Assembly (NCBI GenBank): GCA_050260275.1
Contig: JBLNBX010000002.1
Location: 1-28,542, forward strand
Length of the DNA stretch: 28,542 nucleotides
DNA from: DATMXS01 sp050260275
GTDB lineage: Bacteria > Acidobacteriota > Terriglobia > Bryobacterales > Bryobacteraceae
Direction: 5' to 3'
Made by a program: the position numbers and the translations under genes. The notes below the pieces were generated by a model. The model was not told the origin of the DNA and searched no databases. It saw only the letters and a list, made by a program, of their open reading frames with translations. The number at the start of each line of letters is the position of its first letter. The first letter of the stretch is position 1. Positions 14,977-22,413 of the stretch are shown in pieces.

Positions 14977-15423
14977 CTAGACCCATCCGGCGGCGCGGGT
15001 CTGCGGAACCGGATCTTTCGCTGCGCGCCGTGCCGCTTCCCGGCGCGCGCGCCAGGCGGACTGGAGTACTGCAAACAACTCTTCCTGGTTCAGGGGCATC
15101 CACAGCACGTCGTAAGCGCCGAGTTCGATCGCCCCAGCCCAGAACGTCACGTCCGGATCCCTGGCGGTAACGATGACGGCAGGCGGTTCGGGCATGTCCC
15201 AGGCGGCTCGAAGTACGGCTCGCCAGCCGCCTTCGGGCGCGTCCCGATCGCACAAGATGACCGATGCGGGCCTCGCTGCGAGGGCCAGCACGGCCTCTCC
15301 CACCGTGCGCACCTGCCGGAGTTCCCAACTGGAGTGGGCCAGAGCGTTCCGCACAGCAGCCCGGTCCGCCTCGGTCGAGGAAACCTGTATGACAGTCATT
15401 CCGGCTTGCGCATCTCTAAACAT
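14977..15423 (-). CDS. stand-alone degenerate receiver-domain protein
   Basis: This 148-residue protein has the length and fold pattern of a single response-regulator receiver domain. The presumed phospho-acceptor is Asp59 in VILCDRDAPEGGW, and Thr86 lies in VIVTARD. Two key features are missing: the acidic pair after strand 1 is replaced (VIQVSSTEADR), and the switch Lys before Pro is Met109 (DVLWMPLN). The signature WAGAIELGAYD (95-105) recurs as WADAIQGGAFD in the double-receiver protein at 27657-28445, so both belong to one subfamily. No kinase or output domain is adjacent. Phosphorylation-independent signalling is likely. ATG 15423 has AAGAAGGGA upstream; ATG 15399 is an alternative start. 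Confidence 0.75.
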   Translation of the reverse strand: MFRDAQAGMTVIQVSSTEADRAAVRNALAHSSWELRQVRTVGEAVLALAARPASVILCDRDAPEGGWRAVLRAAWDMPEPPAVIVTARDPDVTFWAGAIELGAYDVLWMPLNQEELFAVLQSAWRARREAARRAAKDPVPQTRAAGWV

Positions 15424-15539
15424 TGAAACCCGAATCCCTTCTTTTCGCTCGCTTCTGCACTTTGCGCCAGGCAGTTGGCAACCGGCCGGAGCGGGGGAGG
15501 ATGAACTTCAACGGCTGCCGTCGCGCTAGTGAATTCCAA

Positions 15540-15566
15540 TTTATATTAAAAGGTATTCAGGATCAA
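15540..15566 (-). promoter_or_regulatory. possible promoter of the receiver protein gene
   Basis: On the minus strand TTGATC (15566-15561), a 15-bp spacer and TATAAA (15545-15540) lie in the only AT-rich patch of this intergenic region. The spacer is shorter than ideal, and the leader would be about 110 nt. Confidence 0.4.
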
Positions 15567-15569
15567 CCA

Positions 15570-15637
15570 CCGGGACGTCCCGGCGGCGCGGGGCTTACGA
15601 GCGGCCCGCTCTCACCGAGCCCACGGCCGCCGCTCGT
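15570..15637. repeat. palindrome and hairpin downstream of hom
   Basis: CCGGGACGTCCCGG (15570-15583) is a perfect 14-bp palindrome. ACGAGCGG (15597-15604) pairs with CCGCTCGT (15630-15637) over a 25-nt loop. They lie 60-130 nt past the hom stop on its strand and have no T-run. The rest of 15424-15699 shows no gene. Confidence 0.5.
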
Positions 15638-15699
15638 GTGCGTAAACCGTTCGCTGCGCGCGGCGATGGTTCGACATGGGGCCGGCCTGAGGCCCGGAG

Positions 15700-16665
15700 C
15701 TACGCCGTGCGAGCGATGTCCACCAGGTCGCTGAGCAGCCCGTAGGCGGTCTGGTCGATCGTTGGGTTTATCGAAACCGTGCCTACAGTGCCCATCAGGT
15801 CCGTGTGGAACAGCAGCAGATTGGAGGTTCCCGGCACGGTGGCGAGCAGGTCGGTGTCGTCGAGCACCTCGGCGCGAACGCGCAGCTTCACGGATCCATC
15901 GCGGACGCGCTTGGCGCGGCTCACGACGCGCACCGTCTTGCGCTTGGCCCTGAGGGCGATGACGCGCTCGGGCGTGAGGCGGCCGATGCCGCGCGGCTGG
16001 ATGTCCTGCGGCCGGACGCGCGCGTCCATCAGAACGTTGGCGAGCGCGGCGGTCTTTGCCGCCGAATCCCAGCCGTCGATGTCGTAGGAGGCGTCGGTTT
16101 CGGTGATGCCCATCGCCCGCGCGCGCTCGATGCCCTCCTGCATGGAGAAGCCCTCGGCCATGGCTTCGACAACCACCTTCGTGGTCGAGTTAAGCACGCC
16201 GGTGAAGCCGAGCACCTTGCAGCCGGGCAGGCTATTCCGGAGCATGTTGTAGACGGGCGCGCCATCCATGCAGCTCGCCTCGAAACGGAACAGGACGCCG
16301 GCGGCTTCGGCTTCGGCCTGAAGCTCCGCGTACGCGTGCGCGATGGGCCCCTTGTTCGCGGTTACCACGTGCATGCGCCGCCTGAATGCCTCGCGGATGT
16401 GGGTGATGGCGGGCTCGCCCGTGGTGGGGCTAAGCGAGGTGATCTCGATAGCCACTTCGGCGCCGGATGCATCGAGGAATTCGCCAACGGAGTGCGCGGC
16501 CGGGCCGAACGCGGGCTCGGGCGGCAGCCCGCGCTCATCCACCGCCGTGCCGTGCCGCGCCGTGTGGATGCCCGTGATGCGAAACGGGAAGGCGGAGCGC
16601 TTGCGCTCCAGCAGGCGCGCGAACGCCTTCCCCACGTTGCCGTAACCTATGAGTGCGACATCCAT
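15700..16665 (-). CDS. hom: homoserine dehydrogenase
   Basis: This 321-residue enzyme reduces aspartate semialdehyde to homoserine, the branch point to methionine and threonine. The N-terminal NAD(P) site is IGYGNVGKAFARLLE (6-20). VTANKGPIAHAYAEL (101-115) carries Lys105, and SCMDGAPVYNML and NSTTKVVVEAMAEGFSMQEG lead to ITETDASYDIDGWDSAAK (187-204), with Asp200 and catalytic Lys204. The protein ends after the catalytic domain and has no C-terminal ACT domain, so it lacks the classical threonine feedback module and resembles the short archaeal-type enzymes. Its ATG overlaps the stop of the DUF4139 gene by one base (TGATG), implying translational coupling. No other threonine or methionine gene is adjacent. 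Confidence 0.93.
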   Translation of the reverse strand: MDVALIGYGNVGKAFARLLERKRSAFPFRITGIHTARHGTAVDERGLPPEPAFGPAAHSVGEFLDASGAEVAIEITSLSPTTGEPAITHIREAFRRRMHVVTANKGPIAHAYAELQAEAEAAGVLFRFEASCMDGAPVYNMLRNSLPGCKVLGFTGVLNSTTKVVVEAMAEGFSMQEGIERARAMGITETDASYDIDGWDSAAKTAALANVLMDARVRPQDIQPRGIGRLTPERVIALRAKRKTVRVVSRAKRVRDGSVKLRVRAEVLDDTDLLATVPGTSNLLLFHTDLMGTVGTVSINPTIDQTAYGLLSDLVDIARTA

Positions 16666-18686
16666 CAGAACTCGAGATTGTCGATGAGGTTCTTCAACTC
16701 CCGGTCAGCTTCGGCGCGCTTGCGCTCGGTCTCGTGGATGCGGTCGCGCAGCGCGGCTATCTCGCTTTCCGCCGCGGCCAGCCGCCGTGCGTAGTTCTGC
16801 ACCTGATCCTGCTGGCCTGAAACGTTGCGCAGCGTGTTGATGTTCTCGCGCAGGCGGACTTGCTCGGCTGCGAGTTCCTTGCTTTCCGCTTCCAATCGTG
16901 CTGCCTCTGAGGCCAGGGACGCGATGGCGGACTTGCGGCGGACAATCTCGGATATCTGGTCGCGCGTCCGCTGCGGCAGGTTCGTGTTCCTTGCGAACAC
17001 GGCAAGGAAGTCGGGCGTTGCGCTCGTGATCGAGTACGTGCTGTCGACGTTCCCATCTTCGACTACCACCAGCTTTTCGGTGGCGCGCGGCCCGACCTTC
17101 ACCTCGAAGCGGTAGACATCCTTCGCGGTCTCGACGGGCTTCGGGCTGACGAGCTGTGTGTCCTTCTTGATGGGGTGCTCGATGTAGAGCGTCTTCGCTT
17201 TCGCGTCTGCGTTGCGGATGGTGTAAGTGGTCGTGGTGCGCTCCGCGTTGCGCGCTGTCAACACGCCGCGGGAGAAATGCAACTCGCGAACCTCGGAGCG
17301 GTTGCTTTCGGCCTGGTCCGAAACTGTGGCGCCGAGGTCGATGGCGTAACTGATGAGGCGCTTGTCTCCGGCTTTCAGCGTGTCCATCAGCGCCTCGCCC
17401 GCGTAGGAGCCGCTATCAAAGACCGTGATGGGGCCGCCGTCGAGCGTCTTGCCCGTGCTGTTGTCCAGTTCGACCGCGTTCCGTGGATGGCCGGAATCGC
17501 GGTCATCCTGGGCGCTGTAGACCAGCAGTTTCCGCGCTCCAACCGGCTGCTGCACGAACGGCAGCATCGCGGACTCGCCCGCGCGCACGGTGACCGGGGT
17601 GTCGAAGCGGTACTCGAACAGCTCACCGGCTTCGCGGGCGATGGTGGTGCGGGCGACCGTGGAGGTGACGTTCGAGAACGCGCCTGCGTAGTCTGCAGAA
17701 CCCGTGAGCGGCCTGGCCGCCGCGGGCGGCGGCGCAGCAACGGCACGGCGAGCCTCGGCGGCGGTACCGACTGTTCCTCCGGCAACCCCGCCAACAGTGC
17801 CACCGGGCACCCCCGCCACGTACACCTTCGGCTTCGCTGCCGCCATCTCCTCCAGTTCCGCCTCTTCCCGATCCACGTAGCGCGGCTCGTACAGGTTCGT
17901 GATGAACGACACCGGCTTGCCGGAGACCACGGCCAGCTTCACCTTGGTCCAGTCCTCGCCGGTTGTGTTGTCAACGATGGCCCAGCCCTCGAGCACCGGC
18001 TGGCCGCCCGCCGGTTTGAGCGCGAGCCGGTAGGACGATTTCCACGCCGGCACCGGGATGACGTACAGCGCGTCCACTTTGCGCATCTTAGTATCGGCCG
18101 AATCGATGTACACGGCGCGCTTCTCGCGGCTGCGGCTGCGGGCTATCGTTGCGAGGAACTCGCGAAGCTGCGCCTGAAGGGCGGGCTCGGCGAAGCGGAT
18201 CGCAGACAACCCGGACAGATCGAAGATGCGCAGATCGCCCGAGTCGAGCATCACTGTCAGGTCCTCGCGGCGCGGCCGCGTGGGCTCGGCAGCGGCTTCG
18301 CGGGCGGCGACGATCACGCCCGAGATGGTCTCGGCGCCCGCCTGCAGCTCGACACGCGCGCCGCGAAGCTGGTCGAGGAACGCCGTGAGCGGCGCTCCGT
18401 TCGGGTAGTTGAACGGAAACTCAGAGAGGCGCTCGCTGAGCGGTTCGCTCGAATCGTAGCGCAGGCCGGTGATGCCGCCGCCTTCCTCGACGATGCGCAG
18501 CGACTTCAACACATCGTTCATGTGCGCGGCCTTGAACTCCAGGCGCGCCGATTCGCCGCCAGCAAGCTGGCCCGAGCGCTGGAAGTACCCAATGCCGTTC
18601 TTGTACAGGACCACTTCTGTTACGGGCAGGTCGGCCGCGAGTGCCGCCGCTCCGATAGCCGCAAGAGCAAGAGTCGAGATCCGCAT
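16665..18686 (-). CDS. DUF4139-domain secreted protein
   Basis: This 673-residue protein has a signal peptide (MRISTLALAAIGAAALAADL). The N-terminal part has VTEVVLYKNGIGYFQRSGQL, then a beta-rich region with YVIPVPAWKSSYRLALK and WAIVDNTTGEDWTKVKLAVV, both typical of DUF4139. A low-complexity Gly/Ala/Pro linker follows near residues 290-330 (GVPGGTVGGVAGGTVG, APPPAAARP). A second beta-rich half contains FRFDTPVTVRAGESAMLPF-like sequence, and a coiled coil runs from about 580 to 670. DUF4139 proteins are periplasmic or outer-surface proteins of unknown function. The start at 18686 is preferred for its clean signal peptide; ATG 18701 lies 3 nt beyond a strong hairpin. Its stop overlaps the hom start (TGATG), so the two are co-expressed although no functional link is known. 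Confidence 0.85.
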   Translation of the reverse strand: MRISTLALAAIGAAALAADLPVTEVVLYKNGIGYFQRSGQLAGGESARLEFKAAHMNDVLKSLRIVEEGGGITGLRYDSSEPLSERLSEFPFNYPNGAPLTAFLDQLRGARVELQAGAETISGVIVAAREAAAEPTRPRREDLTVMLDSGDLRIFDLSGLSAIRFAEPALQAQLREFLATIARSRSREKRAVYIDSADTKMRKVDALYVIPVPAWKSSYRLALKPAGGQPVLEGWAIVDNTTGEDWTKVKLAVVSGKPVSFITNLYEPRYVDREEAELEEMAAAKPKVYVAGVPGGTVGGVAGGTVGTAAEARRAVAAPPPAAARPLTGSADYAGAFSNVTSTVARTTIAREAGELFEYRFDTPVTVRAGESAMLPFVQQPVGARKLLVYSAQDDRDSGHPRNAVELDNSTGKTLDGGPITVFDSGSYAGEALMDTLKAGDKRLISYAIDLGATVSDQAESNRSEVRELHFSRGVLTARNAERTTTTYTIRNADAKAKTLYIEHPIKKDTQLVSPKPVETAKDVYRFEVKVGPRATEKLVVVEDGNVDSTYSITSATPDFLAVFARNTNLPQRTRDQISEIVRRKSAIASLASEAARLEAESKELAAEQVRLRENINTLRNVSGQQDQVQNYARRLAAAESEIAALRDRIHETERKRAEADRELKNLIDNLEF

Positions 18687-18704
18687 ACCTGTCAGATGCA
18701 TCTA

Positions 18705-18730
18705 GCCGGCGAATCATTTCAGTCGCCGGC
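18705..18730 (-). repeat. intercistronic hairpin between yjbQ and the DUF4139 gene
   Basis: GCCGGCGA (18705-18712) pairs perfectly with TCGCCGGC (18723-18730) across a 10-nt loop. It begins 10 nt after the yjbQ stop on the minus strand. No T-run follows. It may partly terminate the yjbQ transcript or protect its 3' end. Confidence 0.55.
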
Positions 18731-18740
18731 GGACTTAGGT

Positions 18741-19154
18741 TCACTCACCCATGACTTTCACGATGACGCGCTTGGGCCGGCGGCCGTCGAACTCGGCATA
18801 GTACACCTGCTGCCAGGGACCGAAGTCGAGGCGGCCTGCCGTAACCGGAATGATCACCTGGTGGTGCACCAGGAGGCTCTTGAGGTGCGAATCGCCGTTG
18901 GTCTCGCCGGTGCGGTGGTGGCGGTAGTCGTCGCGATAAGGCGCGAGCTTTTCGAGCCATTCGTCAATGTCGGCGAGCAAGCCATCCTCGGCGTCGTTCA
19001 CCCAGACGCCGGCAGTGATGTGCATGGCCGAAACAAGGATCATGCCCTCTCTTATTCCGCTCTTGGCGAGCGCGGCCTCCACCTGGGGCGTGATGTTGAT
19101 GAACTCGCGATGTTTGCGTGTGTTGAAGGTGAGGTATTCGGTATGGAACCGCAT
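18741..19154 (-). CDS. yjbQ: YjbQ (UPF0047) family protein
   Basis: This 137-residue protein belongs to the YjbQ/UPF0047 family. MRFHTEYLTFNTRKHREFIN gives the first strands, GMILVSAMHITAGVWVNDAE holds a conserved His, and HHRTGETNGDSHLKSLLVHH (87-106) is the metal or phosphate-site His/Asp cluster, followed by GRLDFGPWQQVYYAEFDGRR. E. coli YjbQ shows weak thiamine-phosphate synthase activity and the family is annotated on that basis; the physiological role is uncertain. ATG 19154 is chosen because MRFHTEYL is the family start, and a TATGAT box (19167-19162) ends 7 nt before it, consistent with a leaderless mRNA. A longer frame to 19190 would include the promoter. Confidence 0.9.
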   Translation of the reverse strand: MRFHTEYLTFNTRKHREFINITPQVEAALAKSGIREGMILVSAMHITAGVWVNDAEDGLLADIDEWLEKLAPYRDDYRHHRTGETNGDSHLKSLLVHHQVIIPVTAGRLDFGPWQQVYYAEFDGRRPKRVIVKVMGE

Positions 19155-19161
19155 GACGGGA

Positions 19162-19167
19162 ATCATA
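19162..19167 (-). promoter_or_regulatory. -10 element (TATGAT) of yjbQ
   Basis: CTGTATGATTCC on the minus strand places TATGAT 7 nt before ATG 19154, without an SD. The spacing indicates a leaderless transcript. Confidence 0.5.
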
Positions 19168-19338
19168 CAGAAACCGGTGGTGCTGCGCACGTGGGGCGCG
19201 GTTTCCGATTGGGGCGTGTTTGCGATCTCGGCCCGAGCGTAGTACTTACAAACTCGCCGCCTTGGGGCGTTGGAGGGAAACGGCAGGGATGGGGCCGCAT
19301 CGCCGGAGATGCAGATCGGTGATGCGGCGCTCTCGCGA

Positions 19339-19401
19339 TTACTTCTTCTTGGGCGTTTTCGTCTTTTTCTCAGATTTCGGCGCGGGCTTCTTGCATGCCA
19401 T
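19339..19401 (-). CDS. 20-residue lysine-rich microprotein
   Basis: A 20-codon gene (MACKKPAPKSEKKTKTPKKK) runs from ATG 19401 to TAA 19339. It has one of the best ribosome-binding sites in the window (GGGAGGTGAGG, ending 5 nt before the ATG). A TACAAT promoter box (19460-19455) and an 8-bp hairpin (19439-19422) lie in its leader. About half of the residues are Lys, with Ala/Pro/Ser/Thr spacers, as in histone H1-like tails and in the short KPAAKK-type peptides annotated in some bacteria. A nucleic acid-binding role or ribosome association is plausible but not shown. There is no homology evidence beyond composition; the strong expression signals are the main support. Confidence 0.55.
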   Translation of the reverse strand: MACKKPAPKSEKKTKTPKKK

Positions 19402-19421
19402 CGAACCTCACCTCCCTCTCA

Positions 19422-19460
19422 CGCGGGCACTTGCCCGCGAGGATCATGGGCGCGATTGTA
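19422..19460 (-). promoter_or_regulatory. promoter and leader hairpin of the lysine-rich microprotein
   Basis: On the minus strand GCGCTACAATCG gives a -10 (TACAAT, 19460-19455). Transcription would begin near 19448. The leader then folds CGCGGGCA (19439-19432) on TGCCCGCG (19429-19422) with a 2-nt gap, immediately before the SD. The hairpin could control access to the SD or protect the 5' end. Confidence 0.5.
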
Positions 19461-19725
19461 GCGCAAGCGGCAGCGCCCCGGAGAGGCGCACCTCAGGCGG
19501 CCCGGAACCGGGTGGGTGTTGAGAGGCCGCAGACGGGGTCGAAAGGCCTTCCCACGATGAACTGCGGCGCGGCGGTCACGATCTGGAAGGACCCGTTCTG
19601 GGGCGAATCGTGGCTCGGGCTTCTCGGATCAGCGCGGTGTTCTAGATGCCAGCAGCGGCTGTTAAGCCGTGCGCAATTAGATGCTTAGCGGTGTACCAAA
19701 TGCCTGCTTGACGCCGCAGGCTGAT
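19461..19725. other. intergenic region with no supported gene
   Basis: I see no convincing gene here. A 43-codon frame from ATG 19557 has a CxxC pair but no SD and no recognised family. CGGCT (19656-19660) pairs with AGCCG (19665-19669). TTGACG at 19708-19713 is a good -35 for argF. Confidence 0.5.
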
Positions 19726-19759
19726 TGTGTAAATATTCATAGTGCTGAATAAAGATTCA
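19708..19759 (+). promoter_or_regulatory. argF promoter with tandem ARG boxes (ArgR operator)
   Basis: A -35 (TTGACG, 19708-19713) precedes an AT-rich stretch that serves as -10 and as operator. Box 1 is TGTGTAAATATTCA (19726-19739). Box 2 is TGAATAAAGATTCA (19746-19759), a perfect TGAAT-N4-ATTCA palindrome as in the enterobacterial ARG box. The centres are 20 bp apart, about two helical turns, the usual arrangement for an ArgR hexamer. Repression of argF by arginine-bound ArgR, encoded at 23793-24224, is the direct inference. Confidence 0.82.
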
Positions 19760-19774
19760 GCGCGGAGCCGCACC

Positions 19775-20719
19775 ATGCAAGCCAGTATGCCCGTTGAACG
19801 GTTCGTGAAGGTGGCCTCGAAGGACGTCACCTGCGACCTCGACCTGACCAACGACGAGGTCTTGAGCCTGATCGACCTCGCGCAGGACGTCAAGAGCCAT
19901 CCCCACAGCTACGCGCGCGCTCTCTCCGGCCGCATCGTGAGCCTGCTGTTCGAAAAGCCATCGCTCCGCACCCGCATGACGTTCGAGGTCGCCATGAAGC
20001 AGCTCGGCGGCGACGCCATCTTCAGCAACGGGATGATCGGCGGCCGCGAGCCCATCAAGGACGTCGCCCGGAACCTGGATCGCTGGACGCAGGGCATCGT
20101 GGCGCGGGTATTCTCGCACGAGACTATCAAGGAACTGTCGAAGTGGTCGTCCGTGCCGGTGGTGAACGCGCTCTGCGATATGTACCATCCGTGCCAGGCG
20201 CTGGCGGATGCTCTGACGCTCAAAGAGCGGTTCGGCGATTTCGCTGGGTTGAACGTGGCATTCATCGGCGACGGCAACAACGTGGCGCACTCGCTGATGC
20301 TCACCTGCGCGCGGCTGGGCGCGAACTTCACGATCGCGACGCCGAAGGGCTACGAGCCGAACTCCAATATCGTGGAGCAGGCGAAGGAACTGGCCGCTGT
20401 TTCGGGTGCGAGCGTGAGGCTGACGCATAGCCCCGAAGTCGCTGCCGCTGACGCAAACGCCATCTACACGGACGTCTGGACCAGCATGGGCAGCGAGCAC
20501 GAATCCGACTGCCGGAAGAATGCCTTCGCGGACTATCAGGTGAGCGGAAAGCTGTTCTCGCTGGCCGCGCCTGACGCCGTTTTCATGCACTGCCTGCCCG
20601 CCCACCGCGGCGAGGAGGTCACCGAGGAGGTGATCGAAGCGCCAAGCTCCGTGGTCTTCGACCAGGCCGAGAACCGGCTGCACGCGCAGAAAGCCCTCCT
20701 GCTGATGCTCTTGGAGTAG
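19775..20719 (+). CDS. argF: ornithine carbamoyltransferase
   Basis: This 314-residue enzyme joins ornithine and carbamoyl phosphate to give citrulline. The carbamoyl-phosphate loop is KPSLRTR (61-67), with Leu in place of the commoner Thr as in many OTCases. Further motifs are HPCQALAD (138-145), FIGDGNNVAHSL (163-174), VWTSMGSE (234-241) and the ornithine-site MHCLPAHRGEEV (271-282). The length is normal. An acetylornithine-specific enzyme is less likely because the HCLPxxRGEE loop and SMG loop are of the OTCase type. ATG 19775 has GGAG 7 nt upstream. The frame is open to GTG 19742, but that start lies within the ARG boxes. The gene is first in the arginine block, 18 nt before argG. Confidence 0.95.
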   Translation: MQASMPVERFVKVASKDVTCDLDLTNDEVLSLIDLAQDVKSHPHSYARALSGRIVSLLFEKPSLRTRMTFEVAMKQLGGDAIFSNGMIGGREPIKDVARNLDRWTQGIVARVFSHETIKELSKWSSVPVVNALCDMYHPCQALADALTLKERFGDFAGLNVAFIGDGNNVAHSLMLTCARLGANFTIATPKGYEPNSNIVEQAKELAAVSGASVRLTHSPEVAAADANAIYTDVWTSMGSEHESDCRKNAFADYQVSGKLFSLAAPDAVFMHCLPAHRGEEVTEEVIEAPSSVVFDQAENRLHAQKALLLMLLE

Positions 20720-20737
20720 ACTTAGCCTTACACCACC

Positions 20738-21943
<1,206 letters not shown>

Positions 21944-21960
21944 GGCTCCCGGTTCAGGGG

Positions 21961-22071
21961 CCAGAGCCCTAGGTTTTCCGCCTTGTTCGGCCCGGCTGGA
22001 GCCGGGGCCTGATGCGAGGCTCTGGATTGCCGGATGCGGGGTATCAGATGCACCGGCGAGAGCGGGCCGGA
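21961..22071 (+). repeat. structured repeat, unit 1 (argG-argH intergenic)
   Basis: An outer stem, CCAGAGCC (21961-21968) with GGCTCTGG (22018-22025), encloses the conserved strand TAGGTTTTCCGCC and an inner hairpin, GGCCCGGCT (21989-21997) with AGCCGGGGCC (22000-22009, one bulged G). A tail follows, GCCGGATGCGGGG through GCACCGGCGAG, with a small stem GTA/TGC (22041-22043 and 22049-22051). The whole unit recurs about 211 bp downstream with compensating changes. Confidence 0.7.
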
Positions 22072-22171
22072 GTGCATTTGCATTTCGTATCAGGGTTTTT
22101 GAGCCGTACCGCCCGGAGCCCCGTTAAGTGAGGGTTTAGCCTCTGTTTGCGCATGCCCCCGAACACAGGGG

Positions 22172-22281
22172 CTAGAGCCCGTAGGTTTTCCGCCCTGTTC
22201 GGCCCGACTAGGTCGGGCCTGCTATCGGGCTCTGGATGGCCGGATCCGAGGCGTCGGACGCACCGGCGAGAACTGGTCGGA
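22172..22281 (+). repeat. structured repeat, unit 2 (argG-argH intergenic)
   Basis: An outer stem, CTAGAGCCCG (22172-22181) with CGGGCTCTGG (22226-22235, one T-G wobble), encloses TAGGTTTTCCGCC and a perfect inner hairpin, GGCCCGAC (22201-22208) with GTCGGGCC (22212-22219). The tail stem is GCG/CGC (22251-22253 and 22259-22261). Against unit 1 the inner stem changes G-C to A-T and the tail stem changes T-G to C-G and A-T to G-C, so pairing is kept. Confidence 0.7.
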
Positions 22282-22308
22282 ATAGGGCGGTTCGCGCCGG
22301 GTTAGTGA

Positions 22309-22352
22309 GGCCGGATCCGGCCGCCAGACGCACCGTTGAGGACTGCGCTGGA
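22309..22352 (+). repeat. structured repeat, partial unit 3 (tail only)
   Basis: GGCCGGATCCGG, then CCAGACGCACCG and TTGAGGACTG, align with the tail of units 1 and 2 (71 bp after the unit 2 tail). The AGAGCC stem-loop part is absent. It begins with a perfect palindrome, GGCCGGATCCGGCC. Confidence 0.6.
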
Positions 22353-22413
22353 TACGTGACAGGATCTGCGGCTACTAAGTGCAGTTCGCATCTTGCCCGC
22401 TTCTTAAGTCAAT

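Noticed and set aside
14625..15074. Long minus-strand open frame across the intergenic region before rlmH
   Set aside because: It overlaps rlmH and the receiver gene in another frame and is Arg/Pro/Gly-rich, as expected for GC-rich shadow frames.
19557..19688. 43-residue frame with CxxC (MNCGAAVTIWKDPFWGESWL...)
   Set aside because: No SD, no promoter, no family match; one CxxC is not enough to call a zinc-binding protein.
19742..19774. GTG start for argF at 19742
   Set aside because: It would put the start codon inside the ArgR operator and upstream of the clear GGAG-ATG at 19775.
21961..22352. CRISPR array or cobalamin/c-di-GMP riboswitch
   Set aside because: Repeats are long, only two to three, imperfect and without uniform spacers; no signature of those riboswitches was found.
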